The notes beneath the pieces were generated by a model. The model was not told the origin of the DNA. It searched no databases and was given only the letters and a program-made list of their open reading frames with translations. From contig NC_061806.1 of the NCBI RefSeq assembly GCF_021462225.1, positions 6,444,734-6,508,733 on the forward strand: 64,000 nucleotides of DNA, in the 5' to 3' direction. How positions within the stretch are numbered: the stretch's first letter is position 1; each line of letters starts with the position of its first letter. Source of the DNA: Girardinichthys multiradiatus (taxonomy: Eukaryota; Chordata; Actinopteri; Cyprinodontiformes; Goodeidae). This document shows, one piece after another, positions 44,509-54,595 of the stretch. A program made the position numbers and the translations under genes.

Positions 44509-47500
44509 ATGGATAACCGAATCAGACTTGCCCTGGATGAAATAAAAAATTTAGTAACTGAGCTTAACGAATTCCCTATAGCTGCACATGTTTCAGAGGA
44601 AGAAGCATCTCTTGTTAACAACCACAATGAAGATCAGCACGGTGACTGTTTAAACTTAATAGATCAGGCTATTAAAGAATTAAACAGACCGTTACCACCT
44701 GACCAAAATTTAAACTTATTAGACCAGATTCATGAAAATTTAATTACACCGTCTCCACCTGACAGTCATCAAAATCCTTCAACATCACACAATGCTGATC
44801 AGCATGGAGGTAATTTCAATCAGGAGGTAGCAGTCAGTTCTGATCAAATAGGGCGAGATCCTCCAGCGGTTGTTGAACGTGAACATTTTAATAACCATGA
44901 AATAAGGACACCTTTTACCATCCCGCCGCCCTGTCCAGGGAACGCTCCAGATCTAGCCGCATTCTATACAAACATCATGCGTATTCTCATTGAATTAGCC
45001 GACGCCGCAAGATCTTTATCCAGACGTAACGACGTTGTGCAGCTGGAATTAGTGGGTGAAAATCTCAATCGTCACGTCACATTTACTGTTACCGATGATG
45101 GAAATATGATCCTGCCTGCTTTCGAGAACTTTTTGGACGATTTAGTACAATCGAATGCAGATGTACCTGTAGATAATAACCTGGAATTTGTTCTTCAGGT
45201 TGTTAATGACCCAGCAGGAGGGTCTAAACGTAAGGCTACAGGAACGTTAGACTGTGAACTGATTAATAAGAAAATGCGTCATCTGTATGTTATAAATAAT
45301 ACCGGTAATCAATTATGCTTTGCAATCTGCCTCGCACACGTCTCTGACCTTGAGCTTACTGATGACCGTGCTGTAGAACTGGGGAGGAAATGGCAGCATC
45401 AGGCAGGCATCGATGAGCAAACAGCAGTTACTTTTAGTGATATTGGTAAATTTGAAAACATTCTGAAGAGAAAAATTGTAGTGTTTCACAGAACCACAGG
45501 CTCTACTGCTCTGTGTAAATTTGAGACCAGTTTCTGTTATTTCAAGGTCATTACTATGGGATAAAAAATCTCAAAGGTTTTATAGGGTGCAGATATATCT
45601 GTGGCTACTGTTACACCAGCTATGAGAATGCAAACACACACCATTGTGAAGGTTATTGTTCAGTGTGTCAGACATATAAATATGCAAGAAATTAGCAATC
45701 CTGTAACCTGTGCAGACTGTCAAAGAATCTGTCGTAATTCATCATGTTTCAGCAGACACAGAGAACCGCGCAACAGAAATAGTGCTGAAAAACCTATGAG
45801 TGACTGTGAGTTGGTAAAACTGTGTAAAGTATGCAAAAGGATATACGTTACTCCAATCAGTAAACCAAATAAACCACACGTGTGTAATGTAAAATGCAGT
45901 ATTTGCGGTGAAAATGTACCTCCCAGCCTAGACAATACATGCGATGATCATAAGTGTTACATTCAGCCTTTCAGTGCAATTAATCAGCTTGATGATAAAC
46001 TGATTTTTTATGATTTTGAATGCTTCATCAATGAGAGCGGCGTGCACACGCCCTTTCTGGTCTGGAAGTAAAGTTCTCTGTTTAAGCGACCCTGATTACA
46101 GGTTAAAATACATTGATAGCCTGTCCTTCATGTGTATGAAGCTTAGTGCCATGCCGAAAGCATTAGGCTTTATCGATCAAAGCAAGGGTTTTTTCCCCCA
46201 CCTATTCTCCTCCGAAGAGCGCCTCCGGTACGTGGGGTCATATCCTGCATCATCCTACTACGCTGTAGAACGCATGAGTCTTCAAGAACAACAGGTGTTT
46301 AACAGCTGGTACAGAGAAGCGAGCAAAGAGGTCTTTGACTTTAAGAAAGAAGCTATTCGTTATTGTAAAAATGACATTTAAATTATTTCTCAAGGCTGCT
46401 TAAAATTCAGAGACGAGTTCTTTAAGGAGACAAGTGTGGATCCGTTTAAATGCATCATGATAGCATCAGCGTGCATGAAGGTTTTTGTAACTAATTTCCT
46501 TCCTCCTAAAACCTTAGCCATCCCCTCACCTCTGGATTACAGACGTAGCAGTAAAACGTTTTCCAGCGTGTCCATTCAATGGCTCGGCTGGATTGCAGAC
46601 AGCAGAAAAATAGACATCTAACCTGCGTTAAACATGGGGGAAAAGAAAATCGGCCCATATTCTGTGGATGGGTATGCAGAGATTAACGGTGTCAAAGTTG
46701 CGTTTGAATTTTACGGCTGTTTTTTCCACGGCTGTAAAAAGTGTTACATGCCTCATGACAAATGTCCTTTGAGAGGGGTCGCATTTGAACAGTTTAAGCA
46801 GCCACTGTTGAGAGAAGCACGGTACTCCAAACTGTGTACGGCCTTCGTCTCGAGGTCATCTGGGAGCATGAGTGGACTGAAATGAAAAAAACCCACCTGG
46901 GGGTGATCAGCTTTCTTGAGAAAGTTAACGCACCCGAACCGTTATCACCGCGGGATGCTCTGTATGGTGGACGCACCTGCGCTATGAGACTGAGGTACAC
47001 AGCGGGGCCAGGTGAAACTTTACACTATGTGGATTACACATCTCTGTACCCTCATGTAAACGCCAACTGCTTTTTTCCCCTCGGTCACCCCACCATCATA
47101 TGCAAAGATTTTGATGATCCGGACCGCTACTTTGGTATAATCAGAGCTGTGGTCTACCCCCCACGAGGCCTATTTTTCCCCGTTTTACCTTACAGAACTT
47201 CCCAAGGTAAACTTGTGTTCATTCTCTGCTGCACATGTGCTGAAATAAATAACCAGTCAGGTCCCTGCAGGCATAATGATGTGGACAGAGCTCTGACAGG
47301 TGTGTGGGTGAGTGTAGAGTTTTGTAAAGCGTTGCAGTGTGGTTATCGCCTCGCCAAAATCACTGAAGTTTGGCATTTTGAAAAGAGCAGTGACACAATC
47401 TTCAAAGGGTATATCAACACCTTCCTGAAAGGTAAGCAGGAGGCTTTAGGCTACCCGTCTGAAGCAGTGGATCAGGAGAGTAAGTCAAAGTATGTAGCAG

Positions 47501-48288
47501 ACTACAAACTCCATCAGGGTATCCAATTAGACCCTGAGAAAATCGAGGTGAACCTTGCCAAAAGGCAGGTTGCAAAACTGTGTTTAAACAGTTTTTGGGG
47601 GAAATTTGCACAGCGAAGTGATCTGTCTCAGACCACAGTCATCACTAACCCTGAAGAATATTTCAGCTTCATGTTCTCGAGTAAATATAGAGTTAACTAC
47701 TTCCATTTTTTCAACCCTGAAATGTGTGTAGTGCAGTGGAACTACAGTAAATGTGTCATCTCTCCACCAAACAAGGCAAACAATGTGTTTATTGCTGCAT
47801 TCACCACCGCTTATGCACGTTTAAAACTTCTCAGCAGCATGGAACAATTGCAGGATAGATTGATTTATATTGACACAGACAGTTTGATTTATGTGACAAA
47901 AAGTGGTGAAACTCCTTTGGAGCTTGGAAATTATCTGGGTGATCTTACTGACGAGTTAGATGGTGACAGCATTTTGGAGTTTGCATCAACAGGACCCAAG
48001 AGTTATGCATACCAAACTAAAAACCGTAAAAAAGTAGTGATACGTGCTAAAGGCATCACTCAGACGCATGAATGCAGTGAGAGGGTCAATTTGGACAGCA
48101 TCAAAGGGCTGGTTGAGGGCTACTTACAGAGGTCAAGTGATGGTGTCATTGAAATTCCTCAGCACACGATCAGGAGGGATAAAAAGAGATTCCTCTTAAG
48201 AAATGCTGCATTTCTTGAAAAGTTTCGATTGGTCTATGATAAGAGACGTCTTTTTTCTGACGGGACAACTCTGCCTTTTGGTTATTAG
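44509..48288 (+). pseudogene. polB: Polinton protein-primed type DNA polymerase B
   Basis: About 1,260 codons in pieces. 44509-45564 is an N-terminal part with two similar LNLxDQ-type segments. A cysteine/histidine-rich zinc-binding region follows (about 45590-45970). Exonuclease motif YDFEC lies at 46009-46023. A nuclease-like insert contains FYGCFFHGCKKCY (about 46707-46745), usual in Polinton polymerases. Palm motif A is DYTSLYPHVN (about 47032), motif B KLCLNSFWGKF (about 47575) and motif C YIDTDSLIYV (47866). Lesions: TAA at 45562-45564, frame changes near 45555, 45690, 46060 and 46835, and stops at 46379-46381 and 46619-46621. The palm half (46834-48288) is one clean frame. The role is copying the element from protein-primed ends. 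Confidence 0.92.
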
Positions 48289-48321
48289 AGCTTAAGAAGA
48301 AGAAATAAAAAACAAAGTTCC

Positions 48322-48984
48322 ATGGATTTACAGGAGATTAATTTTGATCCTAGATTTAGAGCACCTTTCTCATGTATGATTGTTGGACCCAGCGGCTGCG
48401 GGAAAACTTTCTTTGTAAAAAGTATTTAACAAAATTGTAATCATGTCATGGATGTTGCACCTGAAAATATTGTATGGATTTACACTTCTTTTCAACCCAT
48501 GTATGCTGAATTGCAAAAGATGAATAAAAATATTACCTTTGTGGAAGGATTGCCTCATTCTTTTGAAGATGAAAACCTGTTTCCTCCTGATCAGAATCAT
48601 CTGATCATTCTAGACGATGTTATTGCTCAAGCCTCAGATGATGAAAACGTGATGAAAGTCTTTACCCAGTTTCGTCACCATCGCAATATGATGTTGACTC
48701 AGAAGGTTTTTCATCAGGGAAAGTTCAGTCGCACCATCAGCCTGAACGCTAATTATATGGTGTTGTTTAAAAACCCGAGAGATAAACTCCAGCTGAACAT
48801 ATTGGCCCACCAAATGTTTCCATCTCAAAAGGGTCTCTTCTTGGAGAGTTTTGAAGATGCGACGAGAGAAGCTCATGGATATTTAATCATCGATTTTACG
48901 CCTACCTGCCCAGAACATTTCAGACTGAGAACGGGCATACTTCCTCACCAGTGGCCTGCTGTGTACGTACCCAAAACAAAGTAA
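48322..48984 (+). pseudogene. Polinton genome-packaging ATPase
   Basis: 220-codon FtsK/HerA-superfamily (A32-like) ATPase that would drive DNA into the capsid. ATG at 48322 is chosen because the N-terminus (NFDPRFRAPF) leads straight into Walker A GPSGCGKT (48388-48411). Walker B is LIILDDVI (about 48601-48624). A TAA at 48427-48429, seven codons after Walker A, is the only break; the rest is open. It lies 33 bases after polB and six before the next gene, so it is probably cotranscribed. Confidence 0.88.
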
Positions 48985-48990
48985 GTCATC

Positions 48991-49332
48991 ATGTCTGCAC
49001 GTATAAAAAGGAATGTACCAATATTCAGAGCTTTGTACCAGGCCTGTCCACAGAAACGTAAAAATATTCTCGCACACTGCTCTCCCGACATTCTTCAGGC
49101 TCTGTGTGAGATTGCTCTGAATATTTTAAAAGGTAACATCAAACTATCGCCCTCTCAACACCGACAATTGAAGAAGCAAAGAAAAATCATCAGATTGTTG
49201 GCTGATAAAAACACCGGTATAAAAACTAAACAGCTGGCTCTCAAAAGTCAAGGTGGTGGTTTTATTCTCCCCATCTTAACGGCTCTTGCTCCCTTGATCG
49301 GTGATCTAGTTGGTGGTATAATTAGGAGATAA
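48991..49332 (+). CDS. Small basic protein with hydrophobic glycine-rich C-terminus
   Basis: 113 codons, intact. The N-terminal two thirds are basic and helical (NVPIFRALYQACPQKRKNIL, LSPSQHRQLKKQRKIIRLL). The C-terminus is a GGG followed by a hydrophobic segment (FILPILTALAPLIGDLVGG) ending RR. Similar small ORFs accompany Polinton/adintovirus ATPase genes, from memory. A virion core or membrane-active role is possible but unproven. The stop overlaps the next start (TAATG). Confidence 0.8.
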   Translation: MSARIKRNVPIFRALYQACPQKRKNILAHCSPDILQALCEIALNILKGNIKLSPSQHRQLKKQRKIIRLLADKNTGIKTKQLALKSQGGGFILPILTALAPLIGDLVGGIIRR

Positions 49333-49781
49333 TGTCTCTCAGAACATCGCAGAAGATGCTTCTCATTTCCCCTCATCAATTCAAGCGTCTGACCCAGTCA
49401 GACACGTCCATCAGACAGACGGCGGAGGAGAATTTGGATGCTGAAATGAGAGCGATATTAAACGAGCCGGGTTTGACTTCTTATGAAAAATTCAAGAAAT
49501 ATGATGCGCTTTTGCAGAGGTATCTGACTCTACTCAAGCAAGGTGTGAAAGAAGAACAGCAGTTGAGTTTGATGCTTCAGCGTGACACAGAGGTTCCTGA
49601 GCATGAGCGGTCCCAAGAAAAACAAGGCCCGGGGCAAGACGAGGCCCCTAAGGATCAGATTGTTACAGAAGTACTGAAAAGCCTACATAGGCATAACCGT
49701 AAAAATTCTGAGTACATTTTGAAGAAAGAAGTGAGTGTTGAACTTCGCGAGGTGAATTTGTATTTAAAGGAAATGTTGTAA
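49332..49781 (+). CDS. Small helical Polinton protein, unknown
   Basis: 149 codons, intact. It begins by overlapping the previous stop by one base. Mostly charged and helical (TAEENLDAEMRAILNEPGL, YEKFKKYDALLQRYLTLLKQ), with a polar middle (SQEKQGPGQDEAPKDQ) and a C-terminal motif NSEYILKKE. No membrane segment. The ATPase-adjacent position suggests a late or morphogenesis protein; function unknown. Confidence 0.78.
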   Translation: MSLRTSQKMLLISPHQFKRLTQSDTSIRQTAEENLDAEMRAILNEPGLTSYEKFKKYDALLQRYLTLLKQGVKEEQQLSLMLQRDTEVPEHERSQEKQGPGQDEAPKDQIVTEVLKSLHRHNRKNSEYILKKEVSVELREVNLYLKEML

Positions 49782-49882
49782 AGGGGTCCCACATGATTGA
49801 CTTGTTGAAAAATCTCATGCTACCGTTTAAATAATTGGGGGCACCACTACCCCAAGGATGGTCTGACTTTATACACACCTTG

Positions 49883-50403
49883 TCAGAGGTAAACATCCCC
49901 ATATCCGTGAGTATAAAATGTACAACTTTGATTAATGACACATTTCTGATATTTTTTCACAAAGTTAGATACCATTAAATCATTCTTAATCACATCTCCG
50001 GTGTATTTCGACAACACTTACTGCATTGATAATCCGCACGCTCTATGACATAGATAAAAAATGCAATGGTGACCGCACACAGTGGACAGAGTGTTTTGAA
50101 GCTGATTATTATGATACAATATTTTTGAGGATCTGTCTTCTAAAATGTTACGATGCTTGACGGGTAGAACTCAAAATCCGGAGAGAATCCATAAGAGTCA
50201 AAAAAGCTGGATTGACCATTCTCATCCAAAGTCAGAGCTAACCAGTGTTCTCCAGGTATGTGTGAAGGATGTGTGTTCACAATAAAGTAGGCAGGCCCTG
50301 GGAATTTGTCAGCTAGCAGCGGCAGCTGGTCGCACGGCCATACACCGCAAAACAAATCTCCCAGCAGATGATGCAGCAGGTTCTCAATTTCATGATTATT
50401 CAT
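49883..50403 (-). pseudogene. Adenain-like cysteine protease
   Basis: Maturation protease of adenovirus type that would cut capsid precursors. The first 87 codons (50403-50140) hold FCGVWPCDQLP, the catalytic histidine in PGEHWLAL and the aspartate in FFDSYGF. A one-base frame change near 50147 leads to a TAG in the original frame. In the shifted frame the nucleophile motif CGHHC is read at 50063-50077, followed by a TAA (50018-50020) and further similar sequence to 49883. All catalytic residues are visible but not in one frame. It is last in the minus-strand block, facing the plus-strand genes. Confidence 0.85.
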
Positions 50404-50414
50404 GTCTGATTAGA

Positions 50415-51730
50415 TTAATAATAATCCACCAGCACATGCCTCTTTGAATCAATCTCTAAAATAGAGTCATAACAAGCGTAGATGATCAGCGTGGTGGTAT
50501 GAGGCAACGGGTTTCTGAAACGCATTTCCAGTCTTAAATTCCCACTGGAAACTGGAGATAGAGCATCTGTGTCCTCACCCGGGTTAAGATTAAATGCGAA
50601 TAGAGAGTATCCTTGATTAAATTCCTGACGTGTTATACTCAGCGGAAGATCTTTTAGATGTCGTCCTGCAGCCGTAAACAAGTTGTAATACTCTCTCACT
50701 GAATGACCTTGGTTAAAATTGGGCTGGAAGGCCTTAGCTGGAATTTGTCTGCCATCCTTACACAAAACTAAATATTCCATATCAAAATGATTAAAGTCAA
50801 ACGGATTGAGATTGCGTGTTCCTGTAAAAGCATCATGATCCAGTAATGCAATCACCACATACTTGGGAAAGATACCTAAGAAAAGATTCTCTTGGTTGCA
50901 TACCCTTGAATTTTCAGGGATGGAATATGTTTTTACATTCACACGTAAAAGTGGATACAGAGCATTTGCTTTCATTAAAGCTGAAGCGTGCCCCAGTCGT
51001 ACAGCTGGAGAGACGGAAACTTTTTTGATGAAAAGAGATGCTCCTAATATCCTGAGTTTGTAAGTGGAGTCTCTTGCTGCCATGAGACAAAAGGCATCGT
51101 TGGCTCTTGTAAGTTTAATTTTGAGGTCAACAGAGTTTAAAAAAAGTCTCTCACAGAAAAATATGTCTGCATGCAGGGGGGCCTAGGAGATGTACCTCCC
51201 TGGAATTTGCCGTAAAGCCTGCTCTGTTGTTAAGACCTTGATTAGGGCCGTTAGTTGTAACAATAGAGTTACAACTAACTCCCCCGGCTGTGTCTTTGAA
51301 AAAAAGACCAGAGCTAAACTGGCTTTTTAAAGAATCCTCAGAAAAGTTTAACAATGTCTCAATCATGGCTCTATATGGATGTGTAGCGCTGGATTGTGAA
51401 ATCAATCGATCTCCGAGAGTGACCTTCACACTGACTGAAGATGGTGTTTAACGGGTAGTTGATGTGCCCTACAGGTGCATCATCTGGCAGGTTTGTTCCA
51501 TCCTCGTTAGTAATTTTCACTCTGAGATGCAACAGCGTATTGTTGAGATCCAGATACTTTTCTCCGTCTCCCGGAATGAAAAACTCGATCGGGCCTCCAT
51601 CGGTGATTGCTGATAAAGGCTGGATCTCGGTGTAAATTTTATCTTCGATCGATAGCTGCGTCATCGGGGCAGAAAATAAGTCCAGCTCTGCCAGCGTGCA
51701 CTCTGATGATTTGTTATGTAAAAGAGCCAT
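50415..51730 (-). pseudogene. Polinton major capsid protein (F54H12.2-like)
   Basis: About 438 codons over three overlapping frames: 51730-51371, 51429-51151 and about 51180-50415. The N-terminus has LDLFSAPMTQLSIEDK and FFIPGDGEKYLDLNNT, typical of the double jelly-roll capsid of Polintons, often annotated as F54H12.2-like. The C-terminal segment has NPFDFNHFDMEYLVL and LIIYACYDSILEID. Two frameshifts (near 51430 and 51180) are the only lesions. It would form the hexon-like shell. A short AT-rich gap (51731-51784) separates it from the upstream gene. Confidence 0.88.
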
Positions 51731-51784
51731 TATTTAAATATATCAAAACTTGCGGAAGACTTCCTTCCTTTTTTGTGTTTGTCG

Positions 51785-52144
51785 TTATTTTTTATCCGTC
51801 CTTAAATGATCACCAGGGGGTCTTGTTCTGGGTCTTTTGGATAAAACCATAATTCCTGAACCTTCTTGACCTTCGGTGTGTGTAGAACCACTCATTTTAC
51901 TCACGGCTCTACCTATAACATCAGAAGCTATATTTGATGCAGCCGTTTTAAGATGGGGTTTTGCAATAGCAAATCCTTTTTTAACCAGAGGGGACACGAA
52001 GCGGAATAATTTTGAAAATAATGATCCAATTCCGCGTCCGTACATTACCGGAGCCCCATAACAACCTGGCAGATTACCGCCTGATTGACTTACATAGTAA
52101 TTTACAAAGCGATTTGGATCACGTCTCAGACTTAGATGTGCCAT
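51785..52144 (-). CDS. pVI/pX-like basic virion protein
   Basis: 119 codons, intact. The N-terminus HLSLRRDPNRFVNYYVSQ is followed by a glycine patch and an amphipathic basic helix (GIGSLFSKLFRFVSPLVKKG), then AKPHLKTAASNIASDVIG and a polar tail with KRPRTRP. The helix-rich basic make-up recalls adenovirus pVI/pX-type minor proteins linked to Polinton capsids. TATATATAT at 52218-52227 lies about 75 bases before the ATG and could be its promoter. Confidence 0.8.
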   Translation of the reverse strand: MAHLSLRRDPNRFVNYYVSQSGGNLPGCYGAPVMYGRGIGSLFSKLFRFVSPLVKKGFAIAKPHLKTAASNIASDVIGRAVSKMSGSTHTEGQEGSGIMVLSKRPRTRPPGDHLRTDKK

Positions 52145-52217
52145 GTTCTCTCTTGCCTGCTTGATGCAGTGTTGAAGGACCAGGGTAATATGAATGATAA
52201 TAAATCAGTCTTAGAGG

Positions 52218-52227
52218 TTATATATAT
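52218..52227 (-). promoter_or_regulatory. TATA-like box before the pVI/pX-like gene
   Basis: Alternating TA run about 75 bases upstream of ATG 52144. Placement suggests a promoter of its own for this gene. It also overlaps the 3' end of the upstream penton-like gene. Inferred from position only. Confidence 0.4.
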
Positions 52228-52233
52228 CTCTAT

Positions 52234-52887
52234 TTATATGAATAAAATTGATCTCAAGCTACGTTGTGATATCACCGGTCGGAAGTGTAGTCTTATGATG
52301 GTCTTTCCGTAGACGAAATTTACAGGAACGTTTTGGTCCGATTTAATTTCTATATTGATATTTTCAATATGTCTTCTGGAAACTGGAAGGTAGTGGGCGG
52401 GGTTAAACGTCAGAGTAACCATATCACTGAATGTGCCTTGTACTTTGACGGTCCGCAGTAAAGGTGCAAAAGTGTCGCCTACTATTTGTGGGCTGACCAC
52501 GTCGCTGTAACAGTATAGGTGATAGAAACCAGCCTTTATATCCGCCGGAAAAGGAGCCAGTTTTGGTTCAGATACATGAATCCATTCCCCTGGTTTCACG
52601 CCCATCATATAAGCTAGAGTGCTGAAGAAGCGCATTTCATACGGACTGCTTGCTTGAAATGCAAATCTCTTTTGAACTTTGCTGAATTTAATGCGGATAC
52701 CCGAGTTAATTTTTTTGAAAAACATTTCCATCTCTGTCTCGAGTTCAATAACGCTGTTATAGTAGCCACCTCTGATCCTTTGCGTATTGATCTCCACATC
52801 ACCAACCTTCCTCCATTCAAAGTAGGCATCATAATCCGGTAAATTATGCCATGTATGAGGGTATGAAATCTCTGCTAATGCAACCAT
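52234..52887 (-). CDS. Penton-like minor capsid protein
   Basis: 217 codons, intact. It begins ALAEISYPHTWHNLPD and shows a beta-rich pattern (GGYYNSVIELETEMEMFF, FAFQASSPYEMRFFSTLAYM), with GFYHLYCYSDVVSPQIVGD and a C-terminal VYGKTIIRLHFRP. This matches the single jelly-roll vertex protein of Polintons by style and by its place beside the major capsid gene. It starts nine bases after the stop of the integrase remnant. It is one of the few undamaged core genes. Confidence 0.83.
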   Translation of the reverse strand: MVALAEISYPHTWHNLPDYDAYFEWRKVGDVEINTQRIRGGYYNSVIELETEMEMFFKKINSGIRIKFSKVQKRFAFQASSPYEMRFFSTLAYMMGVKPGEWIHVSEPKLAPFPADIKAGFYHLYCYSDVVSPQIVGDTFAPLLRTVKVQGTFSDMVTLTFNPAHYLPVSRRHIENINIEIKSDQNVPVNFVYGKTIIRLHFRPVISQRSLRSILFI

Positions 52888-52895
52888 CCATTGGC

Positions 52896-53063
52896 CTACA
52901 GAGTATAGGTATCTTCTCCTGATAAATAATCTTTAACTTTTTCAACCGCAACCTTCTTTTCCATTTCATCTTGCATAACCCTCCTCAGTCTATCTACACC
53001 CCCAAAACTTCCCGGATTTGAAGGGCTATAATATACTTTCTTCATCAACCGTCTTCCTGCCAT
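52896..53063 (-). pseudogene. Integrase remnant, N-terminal domain only
   Basis: 55 codons from ATG 53063 to TAG 52896-52898. The segment YYSPSNPGSFGGVDRLRR and DYLSGEDTYTL is the characteristic start of Polinton retroviral-type integrases (F54H12.3-like). In complete family members the zinc-binding and DDE core follow directly. Here the next codon is a stop and the penton-like gene starts nine bases on, so the catalytic core and chromo-like C-terminus are gone. No integrase core was seen elsewhere in the element. Confidence 0.78.
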
Positions 53064-53564
53064 CTCCGCCTTATGCTCACTCTGACGATTACTTGTTTAA
53101 TAATGAGAAAAAACACACCGGAGGGTAGATTTATCCCTTTTTTTATTTTTGTATTTAATTGTAAAAAGAAAAAAAAAAAGAAGAAGAAGAAGAATCAGAT
53201 TAATGCAGATGAATTCAAACACTACAAGCTTTTAAACAACACTTTTGGGAAAGGTTAATATGTTCCTACTTTAATTGTATTTAATAGTAAAAAGAAGAAA
53301 AATCATATATTGCTAATTAATTAAAGAACTGGAATACTAAAAATGATACAACAAGTCATCAAACATGTGAGATCAGTTTGTCAGTCCATAGCATTCTGAA
53401 ACAGAGTTAAGTTGTTTGAGGTGTTTCTCTTCGACCATGCGATCATAAACGTGCGCTATTGCACTCTGGATGCCTTGTACCGATTTCAGTTCATATAAAA
53501 CCGTCTCTGCAATTGTTTTCACTCTGAAGTCATCTGTTTGTATGCGTCGAAGTACCAGAAGATT
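53064..53564. other. Polinton spacer with A/GAA-rich run
   Basis: A low-complexity AAAAG/AAG run lies at about 53163-53193 (plus strand), a second AAGAAGAAAAATC near 53290. Minus-strand reading near 53390-53565 continues some frame-broken coding of the next gene's 3' side (SVQGIQSAIAHVYDRM on minus), so that gene may once have been longer. Confidence 0.4.
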
Positions 53565-54209
53565 CTAAATAGCAGGAACGAGTTTGGGGGTCACGAGTCG
53601 TCGTACGATGCGTTGAAAGTTGACTTGGTAATAATCCTCCCTCAATACCTCCAGGCATTGGTGCTGACGCTGGCTTGGGTGGTTCGTTATGCACCCATAG
53701 CAGGTTTCTCTGAGATAGTTCAAAGAGGTTATGTTGAATAAATGAAATATCGCTGTTTTCACCGTATTGATGAGGGTGGTTGAGAACCAACCGTCAATTT
53801 CGTCCCCCTGGTTACTCTCATCCTCCGCTGAAGGCTGAGGGTCCTCCATCGGTTCCAGGGTTTGTGTAGGGGCTTCGGTAGAGGGTGAGTAGCTGGTAGC
53901 TACCTCATCCTCCACGACCACCTTCATGTCTTCAGGCAGGACATTCACATCTACAGACTCAGCCATAAATAGCGGCGATGGTGAGTAGAGGTCTGGAGAA
54001 AGCGGTTGATACATTTTCATGTTGTATCCTGTAGGTGATGCAGGACTGAAGTGGGTCTCTGAGAATGAGGACGTTGAGGTGGATGGTGAGAAGAGGTCCG
54101 GGGAAGGCGGATGATACGGTCCAATGTTGAAGCTTTCATCGTGCTCAGGAGAGAAGTGGATCTCTGCTTGGTGGTTGTAGAGATCCCTGGATGGTGTTGG
54201 CTCACTCAT
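53565..54209 (-). CDS. Unknown Polinton protein with CYGC...HPSQ motif
   Basis: 214 codons if started at ATG 54209 (MSEPTPSRDL). The frame is open further up to 54359, but a TATA box at 54258-54266 lies only about 50 bases before 54209, so the later ATG is preferred. The first ~130 residues are proline/serine-rich with three PxSPDLxSPS-type repeats (HPPSPDLFSPS, QPLSPDLYSPS). An acidic linker follows. The C-terminal domain includes LNYLRETCYGCITNHPSQRQ then H and C, giving a C-x2-C ... H-x5-H-x-C pattern that could bind zinc. Similar motifs occur in ORFs next to fish and cnidarian Polintons, from memory. Function unknown. Confidence 0.7.
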   Translation of the reverse strand: MSEPTPSRDLYNHQAEIHFSPEHDESFNIGPYHPPSPDLFSPSTSTSSFSETHFSPASPTGYNMKMYQPLSPDLYSPSPLFMAESVDVNVLPEDMKVVVEDEVATSYSPSTEAPTQTLEPMEDPQPSAEDESNQGDEIDGWFSTTLINTVKTAIFHLFNITSLNYLRETCYGCITNHPSQRQHQCLEVLREDYYQVNFQRIVRRLVTPKLVPAI

Positions 54210-54257
54210 TCTCAGGATTCGATTCTCAGTGTCTGTGAGCTTGCTGTTATCCCCCCG

Positions 54258-54266
54258 TATATATAT
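54258..54266 (-). promoter_or_regulatory. TATA box deciding the start of the CYGC gene
   Basis: TATATATAT, about 50 bases upstream of ATG 54209 and downstream of the first in-frame ATG at 54359. It favours transcription start near 54230 and hence the shorter protein. Confidence 0.5.
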
Positions 54267-54286
54267 CATAGGAAGGGGGCGTGTCC

Positions 54287-54544
54287 TCAGAAGAGGGTTT
54301 GTTTTAGACGTAAAACAGGAAATGTCAACGTTTTTTTTGATGACATGACATCGATCCAACTGCGTGAGTTGTGGAAAAGGTCGAAAAGATGCTGTCCGAT
54401 TTCACTAATCTTCTCTGCCCAAGCTTCAAACGGCAGAACCTGCATTGTCTTGAATATGCCACAGTCCTGATTGAAAGCCTTCAACACAAACAGATCTGAG
54501 GGGCTCGTCCGGTTGTTCCTGCGTCCGAAAAGACCAGCGGCCAT
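54287..54544 (-). CDS. Small unknown Polinton ORF
   Basis: 85 codons starting MAAGLFGRRNNRTSPSDLFV. A mid part (FEAWAEKISEIGQHLFDLFH) looks like an amphipathic helix. It lies between two other minus-strand genes, about 50 bases after the stop of 54596-55192 and before the TATA box at 54258. No family recognised; composition is protein-like, but a chance frame is not excluded. Confidence 0.5.
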   Translation of the reverse strand: MAAGLFGRRNNRTSPSDLFVLKAFNQDCGIFKTMQVLPFEAWAEKISEIGQHLFDLFHNSRSWIDVMSSKKTLTFPVLRLKQTLF

Positions 54545-54595
54545 TTGCTGTGGTTTTTGACCCCCACACTGCGCTAAAGAGAGGTTCTCTCTCAG

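Noticed and set aside
50846..51063. Plus-strand frames within the capsid gene
   Set aside because: Antisense shadows of the minus-strand major capsid protein.
53158..53195. A-rich run as a retroposed poly(A) tail
   Set aside because: It is an A/GAA low-complexity run with no target duplication and no upstream retroposed sequence.
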